Assembly: GCF_000381085.1 (NCBI RefSeq)
Contig: NZ_KB905901.1
Coordinates: forward strand, 62,001-126,000
Reading direction: 5' to 3'
Origin: Thiomicrorhabdus arctica DSM 13458
GTDB taxonomy: Bacteria > Pseudomonadota > Gammaproteobacteria > Thiomicrospirales > Thiomicrospiraceae
DNA length: 64,000 bases
Made by a program: the position numbers and the translations under genes. Shown here in pieces: positions 1-7,967 of this stretch. Position 1 is the stretch's first letter. Each line of letters begins with the position of its first letter. The notes under the pieces were generated by a model. That model did not search any database and was not told the origin of the DNA. It saw only the letters and a program-made list of their open reading frames with translations.

Positions 1-630
1 ATTTGATACACTTTTATCGGAAAGTTCTTTAAGGGAAAAGCTCTGTCCTAAATTATTTGTGAACATGGTGGATGACATCGAGCGCTCATGTCTGCGTAAT
101 TGATTTCTTCGTTGTGAGGCTAACCAGTCACTGGCATAGATACCTTTAATGCGATTCACTGCATTCAAGTGATGCTGCACAGTTTCAATATTTCTCGTTA
201 ACGATCTTCTAAACTTTCTTAGCCACCATAAGGGGTCACAAAGACGTTTAACAATACCCTGTGGATTTCCGTTAACGTTAACTGAAATACCATAGGTGTT
301 AGCGTAGTTAATTAGATTGCTACAAATTTCGTTAATGTTAACGTTATTAGAAGACGCACTGTAAACCGTGCAAATATGAGCCCTCTGATCAGCGTATTCT
401 CGAAGAGAGTCTTCGTCATGATTAAGATTTAGTAGCGAGGGTTTGATGTTAAGCTTTTGACCAATATGTTCCTCGAAATTTAATAGGAATAGGTTGGCAT
501 CTCTTCTTTCTTTTATTGAACAGTATTCTCGGAATAATATTTTTTGAATTTCGTAAGGGAAGGTTGAAAGTTTCTCTTTAACGAAATCTTGATCGTCACG
601 AATAACTGTCGAGATATTAATGTTAGTCAT
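1..630 (-). CDS. Phage replication gene A-like (gpA) endonuclease, N-terminal part, runs off left edge
   Basis: An open frame starts at an ATG (628-630) and stays open to base 1, giving the first 210 residues. The stretch with DPLWWLRKFRR, then IYASDWLASQRR and QLRRHERSM, resembles the conserved N-terminal region of P2-type gpA replication proteins, which nick the phage origin and start rolling-circle replication. The catalytic tyrosine motif would lie further on, outside the window, so activity cannot be judged. The start overlaps the stop of the upstream small ORF (ATGACTAA), suggesting translational coupling and one operon with the AlpA-like gene. Assignment rests on remembered family motifs. 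Confidence 0.75.
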   Translation of the reverse strand, partial: MTNINISTVIRDDQDFVKEKLSTFPYEIQKILFREYCSIKERRDANLFLLNFEEHIGQKLNIKPSLLNLNHDEDSLREYADQRAHICTVYSASSNNVNINEICSNLINYANTYGISVNVNGNPQGIVKRLCDPLWWLRKFRRSLTRNIETVQHHLNAVNRIKGIYASDWLASQRRNQLRRHERSMSSTMFTNNLGQSFSLKELSDKSVSN

Positions 631-652
631 TAGTTTCACCGTTAACGTTAAC
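271..652. repeat. GTTAACGTTAAC palindromic repeats
   Basis: The self-complementary 12-mer GTTAACGTTAAC occurs at 271-282 and again at 641-652; a variant, GTTAATGTTAACGTTA, is at 330-346, and a single GTTAAC at about 196. The first lies inside the gpA-like gene, where it encodes Val-Asn-Val-Asn, and the last lies in the overlapping end of the small ORF. P2-type replication origins lie within gene A, so these could be origin or initiator-binding sites, but that is inference; they could equally be sites for a regulator. Confidence 0.4.
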
Positions 653-877
653 GGAATAATAACGTTCCCATCTCAATCCAAAACTGTTGAAGGTTGTATA
701 CCGAATTTCACCATCCCGGAAAAGTCGATGTATTACCGGAGTAATCCCGGAAATCGGACACTCTTCAATTCCGGAAAACTTACCGAAAGAAGGGCCCGGT
801 TCCGAGCATTGTTCTACTGTGTTTCCCTGTTGAAACCATTTAAGTAATAGAGCTTTATTGCCTTTGAAATTATTCAC
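623..877 (-). CDS. Small unknown ORF coupled to gpA-like gene
   Basis: An 84-residue frame with a GTG start (875-877) that overlaps the stop of the AlpA-like gene (GTGAATAA), and whose own stop overlaps the gpA-like start by 8 bases. This tight double coupling supports it as a real gene in a three-gene operon. I do not recognise a domain. It has basic N-terminal and aromatic-rich C-terminal segments and no membrane segment. In phage elements small genes at this place often act in copy control or replication, but nothing in the residues shows it. Confidence 0.5.
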   Translation of the reverse strand: MNNFKGNKALLLKWFQQGNTVEQCSEPGPSFGKFSGIEECPISGITPVIHRLFRDGEIRYTTFNSFGLRWERYYSVNVNGETND

Positions 878-916
878 CGGAAACCTCCGGGAAATTACCG
901 GAAATATGTTTCCGGA
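716..916. repeat. Cluster of CCGGA repeats across the small-ORF region
   Basis: CCGGA, usually as CCGGAAA, occurs at about 716, 736, 747, 771, 877, 898 and 912, with a CCGG(GA) at 887. Several are 10-14 bases apart, close to one helical turn, and some lie as inverted pairs (TTCCGGAA at 769-776 and 910-917). The set spans both ends of the 84-codon ORF and the end of the AlpA-like gene. Such phased repeats suggest an array bound by a protein, for example an operator or part of a replication origin. Confidence 0.42.
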
Positions 917-1109
917 AGCTTTCGAGCCAAAGGTCTAAATCATCTTTTAAATAACGAATAGATCGACCGATCTTGATAAACGGTGGGGCAATGGTTCTAC
1001 CGGAACGATTCCCCTCCATTCTTGATTGACGAAGGAATGAACGACTCATTCCAATATATTGAGATGTTTCTTGCTCAGTGAGAGCGCGTGATGCGTTTTG
1101 ATTGTTCAT
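870..1109 (-). CDS. AlpA / excisionase-like HTH DNA-binding protein
   Basis: A 79-residue protein with an N-terminal helix-turn-helix of the AlpA/HTH_17 type: TEQETSQYIGMSRSFLRQSR supplies the two helices, followed by the typical PPFIKIGRSIRYLKDDLDLWL wing. Such proteins act as excision factors or activators of integrase and replication operons in P2/P4-type elements. The ATG (1107-1109) follows a good ribosome site (AAGGAG). It is first in an operon with the small ORF and the gpA-like gene. Whether it acts as an excisionase or as a regulator cannot be told from sequence. Confidence 0.72.
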   Translation of the reverse strand: MNNQNASRALTEQETSQYIGMSRSFLRQSRMEGNRSGRTIAPPFIKIGRSIRYLKDDLDLWLESFRKHISGNFPEVSGE

Positions 1110-1148
1110 GTTTGTGTACTCCTTGTTCTGTTGGAATACACAATAGCG

Positions 1149-2156
1149 TCACTTTTTAGGTAGTGACGCTACCGATGACGCAAATGGTGATCTTGATTTT
1201 TTAGTGAGAAAGAATGCTTTTAAAATACTATATTGAATTATTATTATAGGAATTGAAATGGGTAAGAAAACAATATCTAGCAATGAAATTCTCTCTTCTT
1301 TACTTCGTATATTTATGATTTTTTGAGGTGTTTTATCTTCTGAAAGGATAAGGATAGTCGAAAATAAAATACCTGTAATTATTGGAAACGTTAAGTTTGA
1401 TGACACGTCAAACAAAACCTTAAATTGTTCTATGGTGCCGTTTTGCCTAAAGTTGTCTATATATATGTACATATATATTCCGAAAACGATAGCGAATGAT
1501 GAGAGTTCAGTTAATCTTTCAGATTTACCAGAAAAGTTTTTCAAAATAAAGTGTGAGCTAACTGTTCCTATAGCCGTGTAGATAAAAGCTGAAGAAAGCA
1601 CATGGTTTTCATCTCCGATCAACTCCTTAAAAAGGGGTTGAAACAGAATGAAATTAAGCCCTAAAAATGTTGTTACTAGTAGGGCAACATACGTTGATTT
1701 ATTTCGCTCTCTTGATTTGTTCATTAGAGGAATCATGGACATTAAGCTTGTAGTAAGTAATGAGAAAACCAGAGTTAATAGGAGTATGGTTTGTATTGCG
1801 TCAATAGCTATTGGGCTATTTAGATTGATTAAAGAAAGAATAAAAATGAATAAAAATGTAAGAAGAGCGTTAACGATAAGGCTTGCCCCCAAAACATTCA
1901 TGGCTTTGTTAAAACTGTCATATCTATAATCATTTCTATGAAAGTATTTCATGATTATGGAAATGCTAATTGTAGATAGCATTATTGACCACAAAACATT
2001 AGCATCTTGGTCGAAATCATAATGATAAATATAAAAAGTTATTGTTAATGATGACGCAAGTAATGCGTAGAAAAACGAAGCCTTATTACGCCATATGTCT
2101 AATATAGGTTCTTTTAGTTCGGAGAGTAAATAATTAGTTAGCTGCTTTATATTCAT
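1149..2156 (-). CDS. Polytopic membrane protein of unknown function
   Basis: A 335-residue protein with about nine hydrophobic segments starting near residue 28 (FFYALLASSLTITFYIY) and ending near residue 320, with a short basic C-terminal tail. No transport, enzyme or signalling motif is recognised. Its ATG overlaps the stop of the preceding 306-residue gene by four bases (ATGA), so the two are translated together and probably act as a pair. Low-GC codon use matches the rest of the element. A role as the membrane effector of a defence pair is possible only by context (next to an SRA-HNH nuclease on a mobile element). Confidence 0.6.
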   Translation of the reverse strand: MNIKQLTNYLLSELKEPILDIWRNKASFFYALLASSLTITFYIYHYDFDQDANVLWSIMLSTISISIIMKYFHRNDYRYDSFNKAMNVLGASLIVNALLTFLFIFILSLINLNSPIAIDAIQTILLLTLVFSLLTTSLMSMIPLMNKSRERNKSTYVALLVTTFLGLNFILFQPLFKELIGDENHVLSSAFIYTAIGTVSSHFILKNFSGKSERLTELSSFAIVFGIYMYIYIDNFRQNGTIEQFKVLFDVSSNLTFPIITGILFSTILILSEDKTPQKIINIRSKEERISLLDIVFLPISIPIIIIQYSILKAFFLTKKSRSPFASSVASLPKK

Positions 2157-3073
2157 AGTTTTTTTCTCAATTTAGAAAGCTTGTTTTTATAACTTTCTCT
2201 AGAAAGCTCTCTTTTTTTTCTATTTCGCTCATCTCTCCAAGTTATGAGGGTTTGAGAGACTTCTTCTAAAATACCGTCAATATCATATGAGCGATCAAAA
2301 ATCTCTTTTTTAGATTCGATTCTTAGGATGTTCCAAACATGATCTGAGCGACCGGGATTATTTTCAAGAATAGTAATGATGACTTCATCAAGGGCGTTAG
2401 GTGCCTTTGGTCGTGAAATAGGAGCCGGTAAAGAAGCTATTTCAGGCTGTACTAATTTTAAAATTTCCGATTTACAAAATCTTAAATCAGCGGGATAAAA
2501 CTCTTTTGTGTCATAACTGACCTTTTGATCGAAGAGTCGTTTAAAGTCTTTTTTTGATTGATTTAATTGCTCATGGGATTCAGCATCAAAATCATCAGTC
2601 CTAGATGCTATAAAAGAGTTAAAAATATTGCTTATTGAGGAAGCTGCTTGCGTCTTTGAAGCCGTTGTTACATTAATAAAAGCCCAAAAGTCAAAATCGG
2701 GAGCTTTACAGTGTTTATATTGTAGATATGTTTCATTTGGAAGGTCTAATTTAAGTGGAATACTATCGGACCAACTTCTAACTTCTTCAGGCTGTTTAAT
2801 TACAAAGCGACGAATCTTAATGAGCTTATTCTTAGTTAGTAAATCATTAATTTTATCTTTTTGAATGCCTACTGCTCCTGTGTATGAAAATGATCCAAGT
2901 ATGCTTGGTTTTTCATCTCCTTTGTATGAGCCTTCTGCAAACAATCTACTTGCACTGCACCAGCAGTAGAGCTTGATTTGATTTTTATGAAACATCTCTA
3001 TTAGATCAAATTTATTTAATCCGGGAATTCGATCAGCTTCTTCTAAATGTAAGTAGTCTCTTTCTGCAATCAT
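2153..3073 (-). CDS. Unknown soluble protein, partner of the membrane protein
   Basis: A 306-residue soluble protein with no recognised family. The N-terminal 60 residues (LEEADRIPGLNKFDLIEMF, then KLYCWCSASRL) look like a short sensing or adaptor module seen in accessory genes; the middle (about 125-220) is Asp/Lys-rich and includes a FDFWAFINV stretch; the C-terminal 40 residues are strongly basic with heptad-like charge (RDERNRKKREL), possibly coiled or nucleic-acid binding. It is divergent from the SRA-HNH gene across a 100-bp promoter region and overlaps the downstream membrane gene by four bases. A function cannot be assigned. Confidence 0.58.
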   Translation of the reverse strand: MIAERDYLHLEEADRIPGLNKFDLIEMFHKNQIKLYCWCSASRLFAEGSYKGDEKPSILGSFSYTGAVGIQKDKINDLLTKNKLIKIRRFVIKQPEEVRSWSDSIPLKLDLPNETYLQYKHCKAPDFDFWAFINVTTASKTQAASSISNIFNSFIASRTDDFDAESHEQLNQSKKDFKRLFDQKVSYDTKEFYPADLRFCKSEILKLVQPEIASLPAPISRPKAPNALDEVIITILENNPGRSDHVWNILRIESKKEIFDRSYDIDGILEEVSQTLITWRDERNRKKRELSRESYKNKLSKLRKKL

Positions 3074-3173
3074 TGTTTTTATCGTTTATTTGTGCGTAAT
3101 CCTGTGTATATTAGTTCATGGTGGTATAAATTCAATGTTTTATATTCAGTAGGTTAGGTAGGAAATTTATTTT

Positions 3174-4022
3174 ATGAGTAAGGTTTTTGGCGGTATAGAT
3201 GGAGTGAAAGAAGGTGATATCTTTCAAAATAAAAAGGACCTGAAAGATAGAGGTGTTCATCATGACATGTATAAAGGAATAGCAGGGCTACAAGATGAGG
3301 GAGCGTATTCTGTTGTTTTGGCAGGTGAATATACCGATTTAGATAATGGCAATGAAATTATATATACCGGAGAGGGTGGTAAACCTGGGAAAGATGGTTT
3401 TGTTACAGAAGATCAAATGTTTAATTCAGGAAATAAAGCTCTAGCAAAAAATAAAAATGAAGGGTTGCCAGTAAGGGTTTCTAGAAAGGTTGATGGTGAT
3501 CATTTTGTGTATGCGGGTTTATACCGAGTTGATGATTATTGGCAAAATATAACCAGCCTTGGGAAAGCTTTTTGGCAGTATCGGTTGATAAAACTAGAAG
3601 ATGGTTCTAAAGCTAGAGGAGTTGAAGAAGATAAGGGAGAATATGATCGTAAGGTTCAAAGAATTGAGGCCCTGGTTCAGAGGCAGGTTAGAGACTCAAG
3701 GCTTTCCAAGCAAGTAAAGAAAATCTATGGCTACAAGTGTCAAATATGTGGAGAAGCTTTAGAAACGAAAGCCGGATTATATGCGGAAGGAGCTCATATT
3801 AAACCACTAGGATTTCCTCATGATGGCTCTGATGCTTTGAATAATATTTTATGCCTTTGTCCCAATCATCATGTCTTATTTGATAATGGAGGTATAACTA
3901 TTGAGGATGATTACACTATTAATGATATTTCCGGAAAACGTCAGGGTCATAGATTGTTGTTTAAAGGTAGTGAGCATCCAATTGATATAGAAAATATCCG
4001 ATATCACAGACGCTTGAAGTAG
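3174..4022 (+). CDS. SRA (YDG)-HNH modification-dependent restriction endonuclease
   Basis: A 282-residue two-domain protein. Residues 1-140 match the SRA/YDG fold, with VFGGIDGVKEGDIF, GVHHDMYKGIAG, EIIYTGEGG, GNKAL and GLYRVDDYW; such domains flip out and read modified cytosine. Residues 185-240 form an HNH nuclease: C189xxC192, AHIKPL with H208, and C229PNHHVLFD. Proteins of this design are type IV restriction enzymes that cut DNA carrying methylated or hydroxymethylated cytosine. It stands alone on the plus strand, convergent with the integrase (10-bp gap) and divergent from the unknown pair. As cargo it would guard the host against phages with modified DNA. All key HNH residues look intact. 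Confidence 0.87.
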   Translation: MSKVFGGIDGVKEGDIFQNKKDLKDRGVHHDMYKGIAGLQDEGAYSVVLAGEYTDLDNGNEIIYTGEGGKPGKDGFVTEDQMFNSGNKALAKNKNEGLPVRVSRKVDGDHFVYAGLYRVDDYWQNITSLGKAFWQYRLIKLEDGSKARGVEEDKGEYDRKVQRIEALVQRQVRDSRLSKQVKKIYGYKCQICGEALETKAGLYAEGAHIKPLGFPHDGSDALNNILCLCPNHHVLFDNGGITIEDDYTINDISGKRQGHRLLFKGSEHPIDIENIRYHRRLK

Positions 4023-4032
4023 CTCTAAAGGC

Positions 4033-5268
4033 TTAGCCAATTAAATTTACAGCCGCCGCTTTGTGCTCAGGTGCAAGATGGGCATAACGCAAAGTCATCT
4101 TAAGATCTGAGTGCCCGAGTAATTCACGAACGGTATTCAGATCGACTCCCGCCATTACAAGTTTACTCGCAAAGTGATGACGTAGATCGTGAAATCGAAA
4201 GCTCTCTATTTCAGCATCTTTCAATATCGCTAAAAATCCCTTCTTTGTATCTTTAAATGGAATTCCTGGCTTGGACTCAAAGACATACTTTTTGCTATTA
4301 GTCTGATCTTTCCAATCGTTTATCGCTTGAAAGGCTTCACCGTTAAGCGGAATGTGTCGGGAGTTTTTAGACTTGCTGTTTTCGCTGGTTATGGTCAGTA
4401 CCTTATTAATGAGATCGACTTGTGCCCATTCAAGCGAAAGTATTTCGCCGCGGCGCATGCCTGTATTCATGGCAAGTAAGATCATGGGTTCTAAATGATC
4501 TACAAAGCGCGTGTTTACTAAAGAAGGTAATAGCTCATAGCCGCGATCAGTTCTAAATTGATTCGCGCTTTCTCTCGATTGTTTTATTTCAGAATCACGG
4601 TCTTTTAATGCCGTTCTTAAACGCGCTTCTTCTTGAGTGGAAAGGTATCGGACAACGGTGTTATCTTTTCTAATAGCTTTGACCTTATTGAGGTCATGCT
4701 TTTCGATTACACCCCAATCAACTGCACGTGATAGTGCACCTTTCAAAGTGTTTAAATAGTAATTGATCGTTGTGGGTGCTAGGCCATCTTTGATTTTTCG
4801 ATTACGCCACTTTTCAATTTGGAAAGGGACGATCTGATCAATGTCTTGATCTAAGAACTCTTTGAAACTGGAGTTCAGTTCTCTAAATATCTTCTTAGCC
4901 GTTTTGGGGTTTCTGGACTCTAGAAAGGGAAGGTAGTTTTCTTCAAGAAAGCGATCAAGTCGTAAATGGTAGCGTCTCTGATTTTCTGTTTTAGCGACTT
5001 TTTTATCGGCTTGTATGTTGACGCCTTGTGCGATGTCCGCCGATTTGAGTTTTGCATGATCTCTGGCTTGGGTTGCGGTTAGTTCTCCAGAGGTACCAAT
5101 TTTAAAATTGGCTTGCTGACCATTTAGGCGGTAATACAGGTAGTAGGTGATACGGCCTGTTTTTGATATGCGAGCATGAAAACCTGGGATCTCTGTATCG
5201 TTGATACGCTCCAATCCAGGAGAGAGGGTTTTCATGGATGTGATTGTAATTTTTTGTCTAATCGCCAT
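4033..5268 (-). CDS. Tyrosine-type site-specific integrase
   Basis: A 411-residue phage integrase. Residues 1-90 resemble the arm-binding domain (GFHARISKTGRITYYLYYRL), about 100-200 the SAM-like core-binding domain, and 205-405 the catalytic domain with R272 (TGMRRGEI), H360-x-x-R363 (FHDLRHHFAS), H386 (LLGHSDL) and nucleophile Y395 (MTLRYAHL). It would cut and rejoin at the tRNA-Ile attachment site 160 bp from its start. Length and residues are complete, so the element may be mobile still. The start ATG (5266-5268) sits just beside a short direct repeat, probable integrase or excisionase arm sites. Confidence 0.94.
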   Translation of the reverse strand: MAIRQKITITSMKTLSPGLERINDTEIPGFHARISKTGRITYYLYYRLNGQQANFKIGTSGELTATQARDHAKLKSADIAQGVNIQADKKVAKTENQRRYHLRLDRFLEENYLPFLESRNPKTAKKIFRELNSSFKEFLDQDIDQIVPFQIEKWRNRKIKDGLAPTTINYYLNTLKGALSRAVDWGVIEKHDLNKVKAIRKDNTVVRYLSTQEEARLRTALKDRDSEIKQSRESANQFRTDRGYELLPSLVNTRFVDHLEPMILLAMNTGMRRGEILSLEWAQVDLINKVLTITSENSKSKNSRHIPLNGEAFQAINDWKDQTNSKKYVFESKPGIPFKDTKKGFLAILKDAEIESFRFHDLRHHFASKLVMAGVDLNTVRELLGHSDLKMTLRYAHLAPEHKAAAVNLIG

Positions 5269-5280
5269 TTGTTATATCCG

Positions 5281-5302
5281 TATATGTAGCACATATGTAG
5301 CA
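5281..5302. repeat. Tandem 11-bp repeat next to the integrase start
   Basis: TATATGTAGCA is followed directly by CATATGTAGCA, two near-identical 11-mers immediately upstream of the integrase gene and about 130 bp from the tRNA remnant. Short repeats in this position often bind the integrase arm domain or a repressor of int. Function is inferred from position only. Confidence 0.38.
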
Positions 5303-5429
5303 GAATCATTATACTTTTATGAACTTGGGTAAACAATGAAGAATTTATGAAGTGTTTTAAGATGTTGAATATGAAGGGTAATTTGTGTATATTTGTACAT
5401 TGTTGTTTATGGTGGTTTTAGCTTAATTC

Positions 5430-5478
5430 CGACTCATAATCGGCAGGTCCGCGGTTCAAGTCCGCGAGGGCCCACCAC
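5430..5478 (+). pseudogene. 3' remnant of tRNA-Ile(CAU): attachment-site junction (attR)
   Basis: The stretch contains the anticodon loop CTCATAA with anticodon CAT, a complete T arm (CGCGG-TTCAAGT-CCGCG), the 3' acceptor strand AGGGCCC, discriminator A and encoded CCA. It matches the pattern of bacterial tRNA-Ile2 (CAU, lysidine-modified), whose anticodon arm has the same CGACTCATAATCG core. No matching 5' acceptor (GGGCCCT) or D arm precedes it: upstream reads TGGTGGTTTTAGCTTAATT. So it is a half gene left by integration, with the crossover at or before the anticodon stem. The full gene should be at the other end of the element. Confidence 0.78.
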
Positions 5479-6102
5479 TTCTTATTTAGTAGCCAAATCA
5501 ATCTTTACCCTCAGTATTACGATCCACTCAATTTAACGCTATGATTTCGTTATGCATATTCATTTTCAATAACCCAAAAATACCTTTTCCTCCCTTGAGA
5601 ATTAAAGCTTGATTCATTGGGCTTAAAGCATTGTGTTTTCTCTAAGCAAAACGCGATATACCGTTCGGAAGTTGCACTGCATTTGATGGAGATAAAAACA
5701 TCCAATCTCACTGACACTTAAAATCGTTTTTGTAATTTAGCTGATTGCATTCATATTATCTGCTTTGTGTAGAGGCTAAGGGTGCATCATCTAATTTATC
5801 TTAAGGTCATAATGTACTTATGGTGTGTTTTGCTCTGAATACAGCTCTGTTCTAACCATGGCTAACTTATTTTATAAAAGGTGGAAGATATGCTGAGATC
5901 AAGCACGAGCTTTTTATTTTTCGCTTGATTTAATAATACATAGATACTTTTTTATTACCTTTTAACGATTTAAGTCGAAGTGGCGCTCTATATTTGGATT
6001 ATAAATAAAAGTGATTTAAGTCTTCTTGAGGAGCTGTAAACATTCTAAAGTAGTGGTCATTAATAGATCAGGTTATAATAAGTACTTGTATGGTCTGTAT
6101 TA
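5479..6102. other. Gene-free stretch right of the element junction
   Basis: About 620 AT-rich bases with no frame that looks coding on either strand, no clear RNA gene and no repeat I can support. It lies just outside the tRNA remnant and may hold decayed sequence left by earlier insertions at this site. Confidence 0.4.
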
Positions 6103-6615
6103 TTGCTTATAATGAGTTGTGGATTTATGGAAAGCTTAAATATGATTACTGCGAATATAGAGATTTATTTTGATACAAAGGAATCTATCGAAAGGATACG
6201 GAATTTTAATGTTCAGAGACTACCGAGAGATACGGAGCTGTGCGATCAGTTAAATTTTCACGATCCGGCTCAAAAGTTAATCGAACTATATAAAAGACTT
6301 TCAGCGGTCTCTTTAAGGGACTTACCTGACGATGTATTAATGACAATACAAAACAACGCGAATTGTAATTATCAGATTTTTCAACAAATACTGAATTTTG
6401 ACTTTGAACAAAATAACCCTGGCGAAGCTAGAATCATGCTTTTAAATCAAATTTCAGCAGCTTACCAATCCACATTTAACGCCTTGCAACAATATATTCC
6501 TAATGTTCTATACCGTCGTTCTACAGATTTTCAAGCCTTAAAATCAGATACTCGTAGAATGCTACAATCCGCTGAAATAACAGAACAAGAATATAAGGCT
6601 CTGCTTGAATATTAG
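6103..6615 (+). CDS. Unknown 170-residue protein, possibly a shortened gene
   Basis: A frame with a protein-like composition: EIYFDTKESIERIRNFNVQRLPRDTELCDQLNFHD, then helical segments up to the stop. The true start may be an internal ATG at 6127 or 6142 rather than 6103, since no strong ribosome site precedes the first ATG. It has no membrane segment or signal peptide. The charged helical style resembles the N-terminal domain of longer proteins I have seen without a named function, so the C terminus may be missing; 560 gene-free bases follow. Isolated, no operon partner. Confidence 0.5.
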   Translation: MLIMSCGFMESLNMITANIEIYFDTKESIERIRNFNVQRLPRDTELCDQLNFHDPAQKLIELYKRLSAVSLRDLPDDVLMTIQNNANCNYQIFQQILNFDFEQNNPGEARIMLLNQISAAYQSTFNALQQYIPNVLYRRSTDFQALKSDTRRMLQSAEITEQEYKALLEY

Positions 6616-7178
6616 AGTTTGAAGTTCAGAGGAGACTCAGAATAAAGTGATAGTCTAGGTTAAAGTAGTAAGCTTATCGCATATAGAATCAGTTAGTTTC
6701 ACCATTTTGAAAATGGCTGGAGGTGATTAAGATAGATTAAAACATGTTGATCCATGCGAGAATGAAATTGATTTACGTGGACTTTCTCTTAGTAGATTCC
6801 ATCAAGAACACTCCAAAAGTAATTTCTATCATGCTTATCGAAAACATCTCCTAGTTATAAAGGAGGTCTTGTTCGTCATTTCCCAATGCAGACAATCTCG
6901 ACAGAATACATTTAACTCATTTGGATATGTGACCTTAAGTTGAAAGGTTTCAGTCTCATCTGTATTAAGCCCTCTCTATTGGCTGATTCTGTATTGATAT
7001 TCATTGAAGTCGGTTTATCAAGTTAAGAAATGGAGGGGGGTTGTAAGTTTTAATTTGAGACTGCGAATAAATAGCGCATTAAAAGACTGATGCAAAACGA
7101 ATTTCCACAACTTTAAGATACGGATCTATCGTTCACGTATGTGAATAGCGAGTAACGCTCTATAACCTTCTTTGTAAC
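6616..7178. other. Gene-free stretch, possibly decayed
   Basis: About 560 bases without a convincing frame. Short stretches read like broken coding sequence but none can be assigned to a family. No RNA gene or terminator is evident. Confidence 0.35.
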
Positions 7179-7934
7179 TTATGACCTAATTTGTGACTGT
7201 TTTTGAGCTTTTTTACCATTCAAATTTAGCATGGCTTCACGTCCAAGTGCTGCACGAGTAATGGCTTCATTAACCTTTTTAATAATTGCAATTTTGACTT
7301 CATCGGGTACGGAAAAATCATCTGAAAAAGTAGATGAACTCTTAATTTTTTCATAATTCTTTTTGGCTTTATCTGGGACGGTCAATGTTATTTGATAATT
7401 TTCACCCCTTGGTTGCTCAGGTTGAATTTTAAAGTCAGGATGTTGCAACATGCGCTCGATATCTTCGATAAAGCAATCGGTATTTCGTATGACTCGACTT
7501 TGAGTCGAGAGCGTAATGGAGGCGTATTCTGCGGGGGTATAGACTTTGTCTACTGCAATCTGTTTTGCTGTGAGTTGCTGGTCAGATGAAATAAAGGGCT
7601 GTATCGATTTTATGAATTCGTGGCGTTCAAGCGCCATTATTGGTTTCAGTGCCGCGGATTTAGCTTCCTCTAATTGATATTTATAGATGGCCAGATAAGC
7701 TAGGCTAAAAATAACCGTCAATATGCCGAATACAATTAAGATTGATAGCATCTTTATATCGGTGTAAAAAGCTAGAATGATAATGCTTAAAATAATGGTC
7801 GCGGAGTACGCTGCTATGATGCTAATAAGACCTGGTTTTTTGACATACCAGGGATAGTAGAGTTCCTCTTTAAATAGAGTCGTGTCTATGTCGAGTAATT
7901 GTTTAAGTCCACTGATATTGTCAAAATGTGTCAC
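7179..7934 (-). CDS. Membrane protein with two central TM segments, unknown
   Basis: A 251-residue protein with a short cytoplasmic N terminus, two adjacent hydrophobic segments (about 35-57 and 63-84: ISIIAAYSATIILSIIILAF and LSILIVFGILTVIFSLAYLA) and a long soluble C-terminal part rich in Lys/Glu. No family is recognised. It lies 33 bp downstream of the HDOD gene on the same strand, so the two are probably one operon and may share a signalling role. Function unassigned. Confidence 0.6.
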   Translation of the reverse strand: MTHFDNISGLKQLLDIDTTLFKEELYYPWYVKKPGLISIIAAYSATIILSIIILAFYTDIKMLSILIVFGILTVIFSLAYLAIYKYQLEEAKSAALKPIMALERHEFIKSIQPFISSDQQLTAKQIAVDKVYTPAEYASITLSTQSRVIRNTDCFIEDIERMLQHPDFKIQPEQPRGENYQITLTVPDKAKKNYEKIKSSSTFSDDFSVPDEVKIAIIKKVNEAITRAALGREAMLNLNGKKAQKQSQIRS

Positions 7935-7967
7935 GGGTTTTCCCTGTGTTTTAGGTTAGGTGTCGGC

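Larger units (their letters stand above)
1..5478. mobile_element. Right part of a tRNA-Ile-integrated genetic element
   Basis: A tyrosine integrase (4033-5268) lies next to a 3' fragment of a tRNA-Ile(CAU) gene (5430-5478), the usual signature of site-specific insertion into a tRNA gene. Between the integrase and the left window edge lie an AlpA-like HTH gene, a P2-gpA-like replication gene, an SRA-HNH nuclease and two unknown genes; nothing housekeeping is present. The remnant carries only the 3' half on the plus strand, so the intact tRNA (5' half plus element-supplied 3' half) should lie left of the window. Phage structural genes are not visible, so the element may be a satellite, a small integrative element or one end of a P2-like prophage. 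Confidence 0.72.

Noticed and set aside
5411-5478. A complete tRNA gene
   Set aside because: The 5' part cannot pair with the acceptor AGGGCCC and has no D arm, so it is a 3' fragment only.
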